A stretch of DNA of 64,000 nucleotides from Cellvibrio sp. KY-GH-1 (GCF_008806975.1 NZ_CP031728.1:5497501-5561500), one strand, 5' to 3'; counted from the first letter of the stretch, positions 1 through 8,634 are shown. Notes: generated by a model not told the origin, from the sequence alone. Numbers and translations are program-made.

Positions 1-4
1 ATGC

Positions 5-28
5 AGGTAATGCTTGCATTGCTTTTTT
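5..28 (+). terminator. Possible terminator of a gene left of the window
   Basis: A short imperfect stem (about 8 pairs with wobble, CTTG loop) is followed by a run of T at about 23-28. It would end a plus-strand gene lying outside the window. The stem is weak. Between here and the lipase start at 254 there is only one more hairpin (CCCCC/GGGGG, 69-82), whose T-run is on the minus strand and which serves no visible gene. Confidence 0.3.
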
Positions 29-253
29 CCCCTCCCCAATCCGCTCTTTGCCGATGTTTAAAAAACGCCCCCCGATTGGGGGATGCTGCAAATGACTTTC
101 TATCCAATCATTGTGAAGTTGTGGTTATCAGCCACACTGGCGTACGGTCGCTGCGATAGTACTTGGAAATAAAACCCTATTTTTCAACGGATTTACTTTT
201 TAGTATCAAGTGTAAAAGCTTGAGCTCAGGTGAGTCTTTCGTGGAGGAGTTAT

Positions 254-1033
254 ATGAGCATTTATTTTGAATCTAACAGTATTAAATTTTCCCTGAAAAA
301 TGCTCATTCGCTCGCGATATGTGCGAATTTGGCCTATGAATCTGTAGATACGATAAAAACGCGTATGGTTACACAGGGGTTTGCGGCAGAGTTTATCCAG
401 CGACGCGACATACAGGCATTTATTGCTTACAACGACAGTGACATCGTTTTATCGTTTCGTGGGACATCCAGTATTGAAGATTGGATGACTAATGCGGCGT
501 TTGATCTTACTAGCTTTGCCGGAGGAATAGGGAAGGTCCATCGCGGCTTTTCTGACGCTTTGTATTTGGTCTGGAATGACATTACTCAAATACTTGCGCG
601 TGTGCAAACCAAAGCGCAAGCGCTGTGGATAACCGGGCACAGTTTAGGTGGTGCTCTGGCAACGCTCGCCGCTGCGCATTTTGCGTTAGTGTTGGATAAG
701 CCTGTGCGAGGAATTTATACATTTGGTCAGCCACGGGTTGGAAATCGTGAATTTAGCCGGAATTTCGATGCTGATTTAAAAGGACGTTTTTTCCGGTTCG
801 TGAACAACAGCGATATAGTTACCAGAATTCCTACTCGCGTGATGTCTTACAGCCATGTGGGCGCGTTACGGTTTTTTGATGCTAAAGGCGATCTGCATGA
901 TGATGTAAGTTATTGGCAAGAATTTTTGGAAACTGTGAAGGGAACTTTCGATGAGTTCTTAACGATTCTACCGGACAACATCGAAGATCACCTGATGAAA
1001 AACTATATTCGCCTCATAGCTTCAAAGCTGTAA
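254..1033 (+). CDS. Class 3 lipase family protein
   Basis: An alpha/beta-hydrolase of the lipase class 3 family, expected to hydrolyse acylglycerol or phospholipid esters. The nucleophile elbow GHSLGG puts the catalytic serine near residue 130. The block FRGTSSIEDW upstream and the GQPRVGN and NNSDIVTRIP segments downstream are typical of the family and supply the catalytic Asp region; the His is probably in YSHVGAL. No signal peptide is visible, so the protein is probably cytoplasmic. The ATG at 254 is preferred over an in-frame start at 230 because GGAGGAG lies just upstream. The stop is 36 bp before a C25-like peptidase gene, suggesting a shared transcript. The substrate is unknown. Confidence 0.85.
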   Translation: MSIYFESNSIKFSLKNAHSLAICANLAYESVDTIKTRMVTQGFAAEFIQRRDIQAFIAYNDSDIVLSFRGTSSIEDWMTNAAFDLTSFAGGIGKVHRGFSDALYLVWNDITQILARVQTKAQALWITGHSLGGALATLAAAHFALVLDKPVRGIYTFGQPRVGNREFSRNFDADLKGRFFRFVNNSDIVTRIPTRVMSYSHVGALRFFDAKGDLHDDVSYWQEFLETVKGTFDEFLTILPDNIEDHLMKNYIRLIASKL

Positions 1034-1069
1034 CGGTAATACACCAGTTCAGTAAAACCGGGAGGTTGT

Positions 1070-2599
1070 ATGGATAGTAAAGTCATTGTTTCCAATCGCA
1101 GTGTATTGGTTGCCAAGTACGGTTCCAAAGGTTTACTCAAAATCAATAAAGCGCTGGATAAACTGAAGGCTGCCGATAAAAAACGCGGACTTAATACGCA
1201 AGTAATTTTTTTGGATGACAAGGTCGCGCTGAAAAAGATGAAAGGCGTCGCTGTGACCAGTGCCGCCAACCCTAAGGAAAATAAACTGGCGATTGATGCC
1301 ATTTTTAAAATGCTGTCGCCATCCTACTTAATGATTTTAGGGGCGAGCGATGTGGTGCCGCAGCAAAACCTGGATAACACCATGTTTAAGCCCGGGGCGG
1401 ATGATGATCCTATCGCCTGGAGTGATTTGCCTTATGCTTGCAATGCGACTTACTCGCGCAATCCGCGTAAGTTTATTGCGCCTGCTCGGGTAGTGGGGCG
1501 GCTACCTGACTTGCCTGCAGCCACTGACCCTGCCTATTTAATTGGTTTGTTGGCAACGGCGGCCAATTACCAAAGTCGTTCTCTGGATGAATATGAAAGT
1601 TATTTTGGGTTGTCTACGTTCAGTTGGAAAAAATCTACTCAACTGAGTTTGAGCAATATTTTCGGCAATATCGCCAAATTGCGTGTATCGCCGACAGATG
1701 GCCCAAGCCACCCTGCGGGATTACTGGCATCACGCATGCATTTTATTAATTGCCATGGAGGCCAGGCATCACCAGAATTTCAGGGGCAAAAGGGCAAGTC
1801 GTATCCGATTGCTTTAACCACAAAAGCGATTAGTGGAAAAATTAAAGAAGGCACTGTTGCAGCGGTAGAGTGCTGTTACGGCGCAGAACTGTATGAGGCA
1901 ATAACACTTGGTGTAGATCTGCCTATTTGCCAAACTTATCTGGCCCAGGGAGCCTATGGTTACTTGGGTAGTACAACGATTGCTTATGGACCAGCGGATA
2001 TTAATGGCTCGGCGGATTTAATTTGCCAGTATTTTCTATTGCATATTATGGGTGGTGCGTCGCTTGGCCGCGCGGCGCTAATGGCTCGGCAACAATATGT
2101 TGCCGAAGTGGGGCAGATGGACCCGGTCGACTTAAAAACACTCGCACAATTTTATCTTCTGGGGGACCCCAGCATTCATCCGGTGCTAAAAGCTGAACCT
2201 GAAAAATCTGCCAGTGTTCTTGCTAAAAATGCCGATCAATTCGCACGTGCGGAACGGCGCACCAAAATGCAAGATGTAGCCGCATTTCTGGAAAAAACCA
2301 AGCCAGTAGTCGCAAAAGCGTCTGTCAGTAAATTATCGGCAGATGCAAAAAAATCGCTGCAAAACCTGGCGCGGTTAGCAGGGCTGAATTCGACACAGGA
2401 GTTTGACTCCTTCGCGGTTAAAATCCCTGCGGCGGCAAAAGGCCTCGGCGTCAAGGTGGCGGCCGCGCCCAGTAAATATCATGTTGCTTTGGGGGTTCCT
2501 GAGGTTGGAAAGAGTGATAAAGTTAACCGGGCGGTTGCTGTGGTAGCCAAAGAATTGAATGGCAGAATTGTTGGCTATCGTATTTATGAGCAGCGTTAA
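1070..2599 (+). CDS. C25/caspase-like (clan CD) cysteine peptidase
   Basis: A 509-residue protein with the hallmarks of the gingipain-type C25 fold. A hydrophobic strand ends in a His-Gly dyad (HFINCHGG, His229), and about 40 residues later another strand ends in VECCYGA (Cys268/Cys269), the expected nucleophile position in clan CD. LMILGASDVVP (about 87-97) and FYLLGDPSIHP match conserved C25 strands. There is no signal peptide and no secretion domain, unlike secreted gingipains, so an intracellular protease is inferred. Residues from about 370 to 509 are Ala/Lys-rich and match no domain I recognise. It sits between a lipase and a small beta-rich protein in one probable operon. Which of the two cysteines is catalytic cannot be decided by eye. 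Confidence 0.75.
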   Translation: MDSKVIVSNRSVLVAKYGSKGLLKINKALDKLKAADKKRGLNTQVIFLDDKVALKKMKGVAVTSAANPKENKLAIDAIFKMLSPSYLMILGASDVVPQQNLDNTMFKPGADDDPIAWSDLPYACNATYSRNPRKFIAPARVVGRLPDLPAATDPAYLIGLLATAANYQSRSLDEYESYFGLSTFSWKKSTQLSLSNIFGNIAKLRVSPTDGPSHPAGLLASRMHFINCHGGQASPEFQGQKGKSYPIALTTKAISGKIKEGTVAAVECCYGAELYEAITLGVDLPICQTYLAQGAYGYLGSTTIAYGPADINGSADLICQYFLLHIMGGASLGRAALMARQQYVAEVGQMDPVDLKTLAQFYLLGDPSIHPVLKAEPEKSASVLAKNADQFARAERRTKMQDVAAFLEKTKPVVAKASVSKLSADAKKSLQNLARLAGLNSTQEFDSFAVKIPAAAKGLGVKVAAAPSKYHVALGVPEVGKSDKVNRAVAVVAKELNGRIVGYRIYEQR

Positions 2600-2629
2600 T
2601 TCATTTTTTTGGTGTTGCGCAATTTATCT

Positions 2630-2893
2630 ATGAGCTACAGCAATTCTTCCGCTCCACAAAAAGTCACTGGTTTAAGTGGGCATGTCGTGCAGGACGATTA
2701 TGGTAGTGGCAGCAAGAGTGCCCATTCTGCCCTGTTTATTCAAACGGCAGCAGGGCGGCTATTATTGCGGCGCAAAACCGGCCCCACCATGGGTGATGAC
2801 GCGTTATTACAATTCCTGGGCAAACAGGTGCAATGCGATGGCTTTATTGTTGGCAATAGCCTATTGGCAGAATCCATTAAGGTCGTTGACTAG
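2630..2893 (+). CDS. Small beta-rich hypothetical protein, third gene of the lipase/peptidase operon
   Basis: Function unknown. The 87-residue product alternates short hydrophobic strands and glycine turns (TGLSGHVV, ALFIQTAAGRLLLRR, FLGKQVQCDGFIVGNSLL), a pattern compatible with a small OB- or SH3-like barrel. No catalytic motif is seen. The ATG at 2630 is chosen; TTG/GTG codons at 2609-2615 are in frame but less likely, and no clear Shine-Dalgarno sequence is present, so translation may be coupled to the peptidase gene, which ends 30 bp upstream. A role as accessory or inhibitor of the peptidase is speculation from position only. Confidence 0.55.
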   Translation: MSYSNSSAPQKVTGLSGHVVQDDYGSGSKSAHSALFIQTAAGRLLLRRKTGPTMGDDALLQFLGKQVQCDGFIVGNSLLAESIKVVD

Positions 2894-2970
2894 ATAACCC
2901 AAAAAATACTGGTAGGCCAACGATTGGCTGGTTGATAGTAAATTATTTATAAAATAAGTTAAGGAAAAAA

Positions 2971-3471
2971 ATGTTAACAAAGAATCCCGGTCATATATTT
3001 TCCTCACAAAACATCGAGTCAATCGCGCCTAGTCAACGTATGCATTTGATATTGCTGGGTGTCGAAAACATCGCCAAATCACGCGCGTTTTATGAAGCGC
3101 TGGGGTGGTCGAAATCCCCCACCGGTCACGATGAATTTGTTAAATTTAATTTAGGTGGATACGCGCTTTGTTTAATATCCCGCGCGGCGCTCGCGGCGGA
3201 TGCTTTGGCGGAGCCTGCCTCGCCGTCCGGTTTTAACGGAGTCGCATTTGTGTATCTGGCAAAGTCACCGGAAGAGGTACCAGCCATTCTGGCTAAAGCG
3301 GTGGAAGCGGGGGGAACACTGGTGAAGCCGGCAACGCGAACCCCTTGGGGAATTGCGGGTTATTTTAAAGATCCCGATGGATATTTGTTTGAAGTGGATT
3401 ACGAAGAAGTTTGGGTTTTTGACGAGCAAGAGAGATTAGTCGTTGACGAACTCCATGAGAGAACTTGTTAA
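2971..3471 (+). CDS. VOC (glyoxalase/dioxygenase) superfamily protein
   Basis: A 166-residue member of the vicinal-oxygen-chelate fold. The segment MHLILLGVENIAKSRAFYEA, starting about residue 24, is the usual first beta-alpha unit with a potential metal-binding His. The C-terminal FKDPDGYLFEVDYEE gives the matching Glu. One chain contains two half-modules, as in most glyoxalase/bleomycin-resistance-like proteins. AAGGA precedes the ATG. The N-terminal 23 residues are unconserved in appearance, so translation might begin at the internal Met. The substrate cannot be predicted. The 3' end lies 4 bp from the convergent gene. Confidence 0.75.
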   Translation: MLTKNPGHIFSSQNIESIAPSQRMHLILLGVENIAKSRAFYEALGWSKSPTGHDEFVKFNLGGYALCLISRAALAADALAEPASPSGFNGVAFVYLAKSPEEVPAILAKAVEAGGTLVKPATRTPWGIAGYFKDPDGYLFEVDYEEVWVFDEQERLVVDELHERTC

Positions 3472-3475
3472 AACC

Positions 3476-3922
3476 TTAATCGGGGATATTCATTTCAGCG
3501 GTTGAAGCGCGCTTGGGGCGAAATTTTCTGCTGATTGCTTTGCGCCAATAATGCAGAGGAAACAATCCGCACAGAAAAATGCCAGCGTACCAATGAATAC
3601 TGCTGACATTCAGAAATTCCAATGTGTCTTGCGGGTAGTAAAGCAACAGGCCACTGACAACCAACGCGCACCAAAGGCCAAGGTGTAAATAGCCATCCAA
3701 ATGGTGCTTTTTCTTGTGCAGTTTTTTTTGGATGTGATCGGCAAATAAGTAGCCAAATATAAAAACACCGAGCATAGCGCTCAGGCCGTGCAATTCGCGG
3801 AAGAGACCATTCAAGGGGTGAGGGAAATCATCAGCACTCGCCGGAGCCAGCAAATAGAGCGCGATACCGGTCACTGCGGTTGCGAGCAGGATAAGCCATA
3901 AACTGATGCGTGATTTCTTCAT
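3476..3922 (-). CDS. Small membrane protein with conserved histidines (DUF4405-like), last gene of flavinylation operon
   Basis: A 148-residue protein with about four transmembrane segments (near 7-26, 45-62, 83-98 and 112-126). Histidines lie in or beside the helices: ELHGLSAM, FADHI, YLHLGLW, SIHWYAG and FPLHYW. This pattern resembles small DUF4405/cytochrome-b-like proteins that bind heme b and pass electrons through the inner membrane. It follows the ApbE gene by 33 bp in the same direction. A role as the membrane electron carrier for the flavinylated periplasmic protein is inferred from this context. Heme binding is not proven by the sequence. Confidence 0.6.
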   Translation of the reverse strand: MKKSRISLWLILLATAVTGIALYLLAPASADDFPHPLNGLFRELHGLSAMLGVFIFGYLFADHIQKKLHKKKHHLDGYLHLGLWCALVVSGLLLYYPQDTLEFLNVSSIHWYAGIFLCGLFPLHYWRKAISRKFRPKRASTAEMNIPD

Positions 3923-3955
3923 GGTAGTTTTAATTGGGGGAGTCTTCAGCGGGCG

Positions 3956-4816
3956 CTATTCTGACAGCTGTTGCGTGGAAAATGTAGCCGTGTTGGTGTG
4001 ACTATCACCGGGAAGTGGAACCCAGCGGCCACCTAACGGGCGAATATATTCGCTGCGTATTGCTGGCGGCGTGTTGGCTGCAACTTTGGTCAAGGCATCC
4101 GCGCGCCAGGCGCTCTGAGCGATTACGGTCCAGGTCGCTGGCTTTATCGCGTTTCCCTCGGCGGTTAATAAAATGCCCGGTGTTTCCTCTGTGTATGTAC
4201 TGGTGGAGGTTGCTATAGCCGCGTTTTGTAACCCGCCCATAGCGTGATCAAAGCCACGATGATCGCGAACGCTAATCGGCAAAATCGCTGATCCATATAC
4301 GCGAATATCTCCGCCGGCATTCACCCAGGCCGAGGCAACGCCCAACAGCTGCAGTGTTTTGATGGCGCTATCGACGGCAAAGCCTTTGGCGATTCCATCG
4401 AGCGTGATCCATACCGGGCGCTGCAAGCGCGCGTACTTGCCACTTAATTCCAAATCCTGCCAGTCGCCGGAAGCCAGTGTTGGATGGTTGGTTTTTAGTG
4501 GCGGCAGCGCGCCTTTATCCACCACCTGTTTGCCGAGTGTGCAGTTAAATTTTCCAGCGCTGATACGCGTGAGCGCGCGCGCCAGTTTCAAACATTGAAT
4601 GCTGGATTTGGTCAGCGGGTGCCATTCATAAGGCGCGCTATTCAAACGCGACAATTCACTTGCGGGGTCATGAAAACTGAGTTGCTGTTGAATTTTTTCG
4701 ATGCAAGAAAAAGCCGCACTAATGGCGGCTTCGGCTTGTGTCGCACTTAGCGACCCTGGTTCGGCAATCGCAATTTCTACAAAAGTCCCGAGCAGTGGAC
4801 GCAAGCGTTTCAACAT
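3956..4816 (-). CDS. apbE: FAD:protein FMN transferase (ApbE family)
   Basis: ApbE enzymes use FAD to attach FMN covalently to a Ser/Thr of a target protein. Family blocks are present: RPLLGTFVEIAI at the N-terminus, TLDGIAKGFAVDSA (about 137-150), NAGGDIRVYG, and AWRADALTKVA near the C-terminus, whose Asp takes part in Mg binding. At 286 residues it is shorter than usual and lacks the lipoprotein or signal peptide common in ApbE, so either the start is incorrect or the enzyme acts in the cytoplasm. It begins 5 bp after the FMN-binding protein gene; the two should be enzyme and substrate. Confidence 0.88.
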   Translation of the reverse strand: MLKRLRPLLGTFVEIAIAEPGSLSATQAEAAISAAFSCIEKIQQQLSFHDPASELSRLNSAPYEWHPLTKSSIQCLKLARALTRISAGKFNCTLGKQVVDKGALPPLKTNHPTLASGDWQDLELSGKYARLQRPVWITLDGIAKGFAVDSAIKTLQLLGVASAWVNAGGDIRVYGSAILPISVRDHRGFDHAMGGLQNAAIATSTSTYTEETPGILLTAEGNAIKPATWTVIAQSAWRADALTKVAANTPPAIRSEYIRPLGGRWVPLPGDSHTNTATFSTQQLSE

Positions 4817-4821
4817 AGAAA

Positions 4822-5373
4822 TTACTGGCTGAGCGCAATTTTGTGAATGGCGAGCAGGCGTTTTACCCCGTCAGTGACGTTGCGGCAGGACAAGGTTGCA
4901 CCGCTGATATTGGGAATATCTTTATTGAGTTTGAATTGATCGTTCAGGGTTTTGCCCTGGAAGTGCGTGCGCCATTCTGGTTTTCGGATTTGCCCTCCGT
5001 GAGTTTCGCGATAGCTTAGTATTTCTATTCCCAGTACTTTTCCCTCGGGAGAAATCGCCGCCGCATAAGTAATAAATTCGTGCTTGCCGATAACTTCATC
5101 CACTAAAAAATAACCCAGCAATTTTCCATCTTGCTCCGCGCGCCAATTTTGTTGTACCTGGGTGCGCTGGCGCACACCGGCGATTTTTTTAATCTGATTG
5201 CGTTGGTCGTCAGTGAGATTTATCGCCGATTCCAGAAATACTTTTGCCTCCGGGAATAACACCTGTTGCGCTTGGGCAACCGTTAAATAGTCTTCGGCTT
5301 GGGCATGGCTAACTATCGCTGCAGGAGCGATTACCGCGAGCGGCAGGGCGATAAAACCGGGGATATTGCGCAT
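4822..5373 (-). CDS. Periplasmic FMN-binding domain protein, likely ApbE target
   Basis: A 183-residue exported protein. The signal peptide runs to SHAQA, about residue 26. The C-terminal part contains HGGQIRKPEWRTHFQGK and the flavinylation motif ISGATLS, in which the Thr would carry FMN by a phosphoester bond, as in the NqrC/RnfG family. The start at 5373 is chosen because it gives a clean signal peptide and has AAGAGA upstream; an in-frame codon at 5415 would add a charged leader. The adjacent apbE and membrane gene support a periplasmic electron-transfer role. The terminal electron acceptor or substrate is unknown. Confidence 0.85.
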   Translation of the reverse strand: MRNIPGFIALPLAVIAPAAIVSHAQAEDYLTVAQAQQVLFPEAKVFLESAINLTDDQRNQIKKIAGVRQRTQVQQNWRAEQDGKLLGYFLVDEVIGKHEFITYAAAISPEGKVLGIEILSYRETHGGQIRKPEWRTHFQGKTLNDQFKLNKDIPNISGATLSCRNVTDGVKRLLAIHKIALSQ

Positions 5374-5438
5374 GGAAATTTCTCTTAATCGCGCCCGGGT
5401 TATACCGGGCGACAATTACAACAACGACCGTGAATGGA

Positions 5439-6323
5439 TTAGAAATTCAAACCAATTTTCAAGCGAACTTCTTGCTCGGTTTTTTCAATTAAATGCAAAC
5501 CGTCTTTTTGTCCTTCAAAGGTTTCGCCACCACCGCGTACTTGATCAAAGTAGGTCAGAGTGAACCAGTAATCCTGACCGCCGTAGTGCAGGCTTGGGCC
5601 AGCAAATACAGAATTGCGCTCCATTGCCACTTCGGTTTCGTATTCAGTCTCGTACAGGGTTTCCACACCTATGAACCAATTGGGAACAAAACGGTAGCTG
5701 AGTGCAGTGCCTGCCCAGAATTCGATCTCTACTTCCATTTCGGTCGGCCACTCGTAATCTTCAGGCAGATTGTCGATAGGCTTGCGCGTGGCGCGAGTAC
5801 CTTCAGTACCAAAGTTGGCGGCCCAAATCAGTTGACCTTCCATAAAATATTTTTGCAGCTGCAGCTCAAGATCGAGACTGAAGGTGTCTTTGTCGCGGCC
5901 TGAGTGTGGGTCGAGTACCAGGTAGTCCACGCCGAAGCTCATCGACAAACCAAAGTCATCCAACGCCGGGCTCAGGAAATTGTATTTACCGGAAACTTCA
6001 CCGCCCTGAAATTTTAATCCGTACTTTTCATCGCCGGGCATATAGCCATCAATAACCAAGCCGGAAGTATCAATCGATTGCCCCTTGATCTCGCCTTTCA
6101 CGGTGAACTTGTCAGTCACACCGTATTCCAGTTCGGTTTCGGTGTTATAGGCGGTGTACTCGCCCACACTCTTGTCGGAGCGTTGGGTCACTACCTGGTA
6201 AAACTCCCAGGCGCCAGCCGGTAATACTTCCGAGCCTTTGATGTAGCCAAACAGGTTTTCGTCTGCCTGGGTGGGAATCGCAAACAATCCGGCCAATGCC
6301 AGGGGAATTAACTTGGTACGCAT
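5439..6323 (-). CDS. Putative outer-membrane beta-barrel protein (DUF6662-like)
   Basis: A 294-residue protein with a signal peptide ending near TQA-DEN (about residue 20). The body alternates aromatic and polar residues in strands and ends in the strand RLKIGLNF with a terminal Phe, which is typical of outer-membrane barrels. The segment GYIKGSEVLPAGAWEFYQ followed by TQRSDKSVGEYTAYN resembles the DUF6662 family as I remember it; this name is tentative. It is the first gene of the minus-strand operon that continues with the FMN-binding protein, ApbE and a His-rich membrane protein. It could be the outer-membrane component of that redox system or a metal-related porin. Confidence 0.6.
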   Translation of the reverse strand: MRTKLIPLALAGLFAIPTQADENLFGYIKGSEVLPAGAWEFYQVVTQRSDKSVGEYTAYNTETELEYGVTDKFTVKGEIKGQSIDTSGLVIDGYMPGDEKYGLKFQGGEVSGKYNFLSPALDDFGLSMSFGVDYLVLDPHSGRDKDTFSLDLELQLQKYFMEGQLIWAANFGTEGTRATRKPIDNLPEDYEWPTEMEVEIEFWAGTALSYRFVPNWFIGVETLYETEYETEVAMERNSVFAGPSLHYGGQDYWFTLTYFDQVRGGGETFEGQKDGLHLIEKTEQEVRLKIGLNF

Positions 6324-6398
6324 GGTAAATCCTTGAATAAATCTTGAATGTAATAAATATGCAGCTAGTAGCTTGAATCTTACGCATTATAATTGCAT

Positions 6399-6418
6399 TT
6401 GATATTGATTGTTATCAA
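6399..6418. promoter_or_regulatory. Imperfect inverted repeat upstream of flavinylation operon, weak Fur-like operator
   Basis: TTGATA and TATCAA form an inverted repeat separated by 8 bp, about 75 bp upstream of the minus-strand operon. The arms resemble the GATA/TATC ends of Fur boxes, but the centre does not fit the 19-bp consensus. Iron control would make sense for a flavin-based redox operon, but this is only suggestive. Confidence 0.25.
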
Positions 6419-6551
6419 CTTTTGAGCAACAGGGAATTGCCGATACGTAAAATGCGGGAGGTAGTTGCGGATTTAACGGGGAAAATACGTGATTCAGGCG
6501 GGGTTTAAACTGGAAAAGGGCGGGTACCAGTCGGGCACCCGCCAGACGTGT

Positions 6552-7724
6552 TTATTTTTTGTTCGCTTTCAGCATTTCTTGTTTGAAAAATTCACCTTGT
6601 TCTGAAGGCGTGAATTTCCAGTCTTTAATCATGACTGGCGACCAATCCGGGTCAAACACCCAAACCGTGTAAGACACACCTTTTTTCGCCATGTATTCAA
6701 CAATATTGGGGCCGTAGGTGCCGTCGTTATTTATCACTGGAACGTGGGCGCCGTAATCGGTCTCTTTCGCCCAACCCAATTCAGTGGCGATCATCGGATA
6801 TTTATCGGCTACGTAACCCCAGGTTTTATCCCACATCGCGAAAAAATTCGCCTTGGTTGGATCTTGTGGCTTCGCTTTTTGGGGATAAGGATGAATTGCG
6901 TAGGCGATGTTGTCGCGGCGCACGGGTGCTGTGGCGATGGGCGATAAATCGTATGCCCAGTTGTAACCGGCTACTAGTGGAATCGCATTTTTGTTATAGA
7001 GGCGAATTAAGTCGATGTAATCCTCTAACAAGTTGCGCCAGCTTTCCCAGCTCGCTTTGCCCAGTGAAAAGTCGCCAGTGCCGATGTAATTATGTGTGGG
7101 CTCGTTAAAGATTTCGTACACCGCCACGGTCGGTACTGTGCGATAGCGCAGCGCAATTTTACGCCAGAAATCAGCAGTTTCTTTTTGAGTGGTCTCGTAC
7201 ATTACGTGTTGGTACATTTCAGCTTCAAGGTTGCCGATAGAGTGCCAATCGATAATTAAATACATATTCAGGCTGTTGGCCCAAAGTACCGCTTCATCCA
7301 GTCGTTCAAAGAACCAATCTTTACCGTGTTTGCGCCAGGACAGCGGGTGGATCGGAATACGAATGGTGTTGCCGCCCCAGCGTTGTACTTCTTCAAACAG
7401 GGCTTTGTTCCATTGGCCCTGCTGTTGCAGTTTGCCTGGGTCCGCAATGTTTACGCCGCGAAAAATAAAGGCTTTGCCGTCTTCAGTCACAAAACCCTTG
7501 CCTTGTACCTTAATCAGGCTTTGTTGGCGCTCAAGTTTTTTTGCATCGAAAGATTGTGGGTAAGGAATATTCCACCACTCATCCGCGGATTGCTGTGCGC
7601 CAGTAAAGCCGTGATTTTGACCGGGCGCTTGGGCCGGCGTGGTTGCCGTTTTCACAGTGCTACTACAGGCAATTAATTGGCCGCATAACAAAAATGCAGC
7701 GAAGAGTTTCAGGTACATCTTCAT
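6552..7724 (-). CDS. Glycoside hydrolase family 5 lipoprotein (cellulase-like)
   Basis: A 390-residue lipid-anchored glycanase. The signal sequence ends in the lipobox LIAC (Cys20), followed by a short linker and the GH5 barrel from about residue 70. Catalytic residues are visible: acid/base Glu208 in EIFNEPTH, nucleophile Glu315 in IATELGW, plus His278 in AIHPYP and WHS near 160. GH5 enzymes mainly cut beta-1,4-glucans or mannans with retention of configuration; the subfamily cannot be set by eye. No carbohydrate-binding module is present, so it probably acts on oligosaccharides at the outer-membrane surface. It appears monocistronic, with 228 bp before the next gene's start and about 170 bp after its own end. 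Confidence 0.88.
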   Translation of the reverse strand: MKMYLKLFAAFLLCGQLIACSSTVKTATTPAQAPGQNHGFTGAQQSADEWWNIPYPQSFDAKKLERQQSLIKVQGKGFVTEDGKAFIFRGVNIADPGKLQQQGQWNKALFEEVQRWGGNTIRIPIHPLSWRKHGKDWFFERLDEAVLWANSLNMYLIIDWHSIGNLEAEMYQHVMYETTQKETADFWRKIALRYRTVPTVAVYEIFNEPTHNYIGTGDFSLGKASWESWRNLLEDYIDLIRLYNKNAIPLVAGYNWAYDLSPIATAPVRRDNIAYAIHPYPQKAKPQDPTKANFFAMWDKTWGYVADKYPMIATELGWAKETDYGAHVPVINNDGTYGPNIVEYMAKKGVSYTVWVFDPDWSPVMIKDWKFTPSEQGEFFKQEMLKANKK

Positions 7725-7900
7725 GGTGTTAGCTCTTTTATTAGGAAGTGGGTAACGCGAGGAGGAAATTCTTTGGGCAGAATCCCGCTGGGGCAGGACT
7801 CTATCAAAACAGTGGGGGGGCTGGAAACCTGTGCGGCGGTGGTATTTTTTTTGCGAAGGCCAAAAGAATTGCGTTAATTTTACTAGTTAAAAATCAGTAA

Positions 7901-8629
7901 TTATTTTTTTAAACGATGATTAATTACCAGCTTAAACAGTACAACGGCAAGGCACCAGCAGGCGATCAATATCACTAATAAAAAGAGGCTGATAAACGCA
8001 AAAATATCGGGTGCTTTCATTAGCGTGGTCATTAACGAATCCTGATAATAAAAAAACCACTGGTGACCATCTGGAAACACTTGCTCATGTAACCAATAAA
8101 ACACTCGAGTGGAGCCTGCGGCGATCACAGCCAGCGCGCTCAGGGCGATACCGGCGAGGAACCCCAGCAGGATTTTTTTATTAGTCGGTGGTAGCCACTT
8201 CTGCCAAATCGCCAGGGCGGCCAGCAGAAACCAGAGTGCTAATCCGCTGAGTCCGACGCGATAAAACACATCAATCAGGTGGGCGACATCCTGCAAATGG
8301 ATAATTTCTGCCTCGTGCATCAGCGCAGTGCTTTTGCCATCACGTAATAAATAGCTGATGTTCTGCAAACCGCGTCCGCTATCTTGTACTGCGTCGCTAA
8401 TCTCCCCGAAGAGGCGCCAGTGCTCTTTGGCTGAAATGAATTCAAATTCCGCTTTGTGGCGATTGAGCGGAGCAAACTCTGCAATATGTGCTTCAAGCCC
8501 AAGCAGTTTATAGCCAAGCGGATAAGCAAAATGTACCTGGGCGGCGATGTGCCAACTGAGGAGGGTAAGAGCTAGCAGTTGGCAAACAAAAAATACTGGC
8601 CAAAACACAAGGTTGAGCAGGGTTTTCAT
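7901..8629 (-). CDS. DUF1461-family integral membrane protein
   Basis: A 242-residue membrane protein of unknown function. A transmembrane helix at the N-terminus is followed by a long external loop (about 30-110) and then about three further helices. The region FYWLHEQVFPDGHQWFFYY followed by DSLMTTLMKAPDIF is the diagnostic DUF1461 block. The ATG at 8629 is chosen over an upstream in-frame TTG at 8638. It begins 5 bp after a small possible ORF ending at 8635, so translation may be coupled. Confidence 0.7.
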   Translation of the reverse strand: MKTLLNLVFWPVFFVCQLLALTLLSWHIAAQVHFAYPLGYKLLGLEAHIAEFAPLNRHKAEFEFISAKEHWRLFGEISDAVQDSGRGLQNISYLLRDGKSTALMHEAEIIHLQDVAHLIDVFYRVGLSGLALWFLLAALAIWQKWLPPTNKKILLGFLAGIALSALAVIAAGSTRVFYWLHEQVFPDGHQWFFYYQDSLMTTLMKAPDIFAFISLFLLVILIACWCLAVVLFKLVINHRLKK

Positions 8630-8634
8630 AGCTA

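Noticed and set aside
60..82. Minus-strand terminator (CCCCC/GGGGG then T6)
   Set aside because: No minus-strand gene runs into it, and a 3-nt gap separates stem and T-run; probably incidental.
6399..6418. True Fur box
   Set aside because: Only the outer GATA/TATC match; the centre does not fit the 19-bp consensus, so listed only as a weak operator.
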